DNA from: Acidobacteriaceae bacterium | GTDB lineage: Bacteria > Acidobacteriota > Terriglobia > Terriglobales > SbA1 | Reading direction: 5' to 3' | NCBI GenBank assembly: GCA_019237515.1 | Contig: JAFAGX010000468.1 | Location: forward strand, 1-5,959 | DNA: 5,959 nucleotides | Shown: piece after piece, positions 5,173 to 5,959 of the stretch | Layout: each line of letters begins with the position of its first letter | Position numbering within the stretch: the stretch's first letter is position 1 | Notes under the pieces: generated by a model | The model's input: the letters and a program-made list of their open reading frames with translations, nothing else | Database searches by the model: none | What the model was told of the DNA's origin: nothing | Position numbers and translations under genes: made by a program

Positions 5173-5959
5173 CCTGTCCACAACCCCGCGCAGAAGCTGC
5201 ATTGGCGTATTCGATTCCGGCGTAGGCGGCCTGACCGTCCTTAAAGCTTTACTTGAAGCGATTCCAGATGCCGATTACGTGTATTTTGGCGACACGGCAC
5301 GGCTGCCGTACGGCTCGAAATCCGCAGAAACGGTCTCCAAATACGCAATCGAAGCAAGCTGCTACCTGGAGCGGCACGGTGCGCAGATGCTGGTGATCGC
5401 GTGCAACACGGCGACTGCATTGGCGCTGGATGGAATCGTGAAAGCGGTGGGTGTTCCGGTTGTCGGCGTCGTCGAACCGGGAGCAGAGCAGGCAGCTGGG
5501 CAGACGAGCGAGCGAAAAGCCGTGGTACTGGGTACGGAAGCGACCATCAGCAGCCATGCGTATCGCAAGGCTCTGGAATCTCGAGCCGTGGAGGCCAGAG
5601 AAAAAGCTTGTCCGTTATTCGTCCCTCTGGTGGAGGAAGGCTGGGTGAATCATCCGGTGACCGAGCAGGTGTCGCGAATTTATCTGAACGAAGCTTTCAG
5701 CAATGGATTTGAGGCAGCCGATGTTCTGGTGCTGGGGTGCACGCATTACCCGTTGCTTCGGCCTTTGTTGCGAAGGCTTGTGCCCGAACGAGTTTCAATT
5801 ATTGACTCAGCGGAATCGACGGCACAGGAAGTCGCCAAGCTGATGGGCAGACTTCCGCTAGTGAATCGCGGGAAACGGGAGCGACGCAGCTTGCCCCGCC
5901 TGAAGTTCTTCGCCACCGATTCGGTCGAGAAGTTTCGGCGCCTGGGATCAAGGTTTCTA
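5165..5959 (+). CDS. murI: Glutamate racemase MurI, 3' end cut by the window
   Basis: This cytoplasmic enzyme interconverts L- and D-glutamate to supply D-Glu for peptidoglycan. 265 codons are visible and the frame is still open at the window end; family members are about 260-290 residues, so little is missing. Numbering from the TTG at 5165: IGVFDSGVGGLTV (13-25) holds catalytic-site Asp17 and Ser18, LPYGSK is at 47-52, the first catalytic cysteine is C80 in ACNTAT, and the second is C192 in GCTHYPLL with H194. The start is uncertain. There is no in-frame ATG before residue 75, well inside the enzyme, so a non-ATG start is needed. TTG 5165 overlaps the ATPase stop (TGA 5170-5172) by 8 bp; CTG 5174 is an alternative. 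No strong Shine-Dalgarno is seen. No terminator separates it from the iron operon, so it may be co-transcribed although functionally unrelated. Confidence 0.93.
   Translation, partial: MSDLSTTPRRSCIGVFDSGVGGLTVLKALLEAIPDADYVYFGDTARLPYGSKSAETVSKYAIEASCYLERHGAQMLVIACNTATALALDGIVKAVGVPVVGVVEPGAEQAAGQTSERKAVVLGTEATISSHAYRKALESRAVEAREKACPLFVPLVEEGWVNHPVTEQVSRIYLNEAFSNGFEAADVLVLGCTHYPLLRPLLRRLVPERVSIIDSAESTAQEVAKLMGRLPLVNRGKRERRSLPRLKFFATDSVEKFRRLGSRFL

Noticed and set aside
5401..5712. Plus-strand open frame of 103 codons within murI
   Set aside because: It is out of frame with murI, which shows all its catalytic motifs across the same stretch.

Overview
The window is a compact, all plus-strand gene cluster of roughly 58-60% GC (estimated by eye). 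It reads as a membrane iron-uptake operon followed by the cell-wall gene murI. Two copies of a palindromic repeat give minus-strand peptides of the 'CHPE..S' and 'SEAKDL' kind. Such repeats are common in Acidobacteriota (Koribacter/Terriglobus-like genomes), which is my best guess for the host. This rests on the repeats and the general style of the proteins, not on a marker gene.

Layout: 1-175 is a leader region holding one repeat copy. 176-1423 is an Ftr1-family iron permease fused to a cysteine-rich FtrD-like (DUF2318) domain. 1426-2814 and 2811-3944 are two paralogous FtsX/MacB-type ABC permeases. 3946-5172 is a LolD/MacB-type ABC ATPase carrying a C-terminal DtxR/IdeR-like metal-sensor module. 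5165-5959 is murI (glutamate racemase), cut by the window end. Junctions are +2 bp, -4 bp, +1 bp and about -8 bp, so the genes are almost certainly co-transcribed and translationally coupled.

How they fit together: the order Ftr1, FtrD-like domain, FtsX permease, FtsX permease, ABC ATPase matches the Campylobacter jejuni Cj1658-Cj1663 (P19) locus and the E. coli Fet and Brucella/Bordetella Ftr systems. In those systems Ftr1 moves iron across the inner membrane, the FtrD-like protein is thought to handle electrons or iron redox state, and the ABC module has an auxiliary role. Here the permease and FtrD parts are one protein. No P19/FtrA periplasmic partner is visible, and the ATPase carries its own putative iron sensor.

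The most unusual items are (1) the ABC ATPase-DtxR fusion, in which the winged helix looks shortened and has a His-rich wing insert while most metal ligands are kept, and (2) a repeat element of about 120-135 bp inserted in frame inside the periplasmic domain of the first permease, adding about 41 residues that its paralogue lacks.
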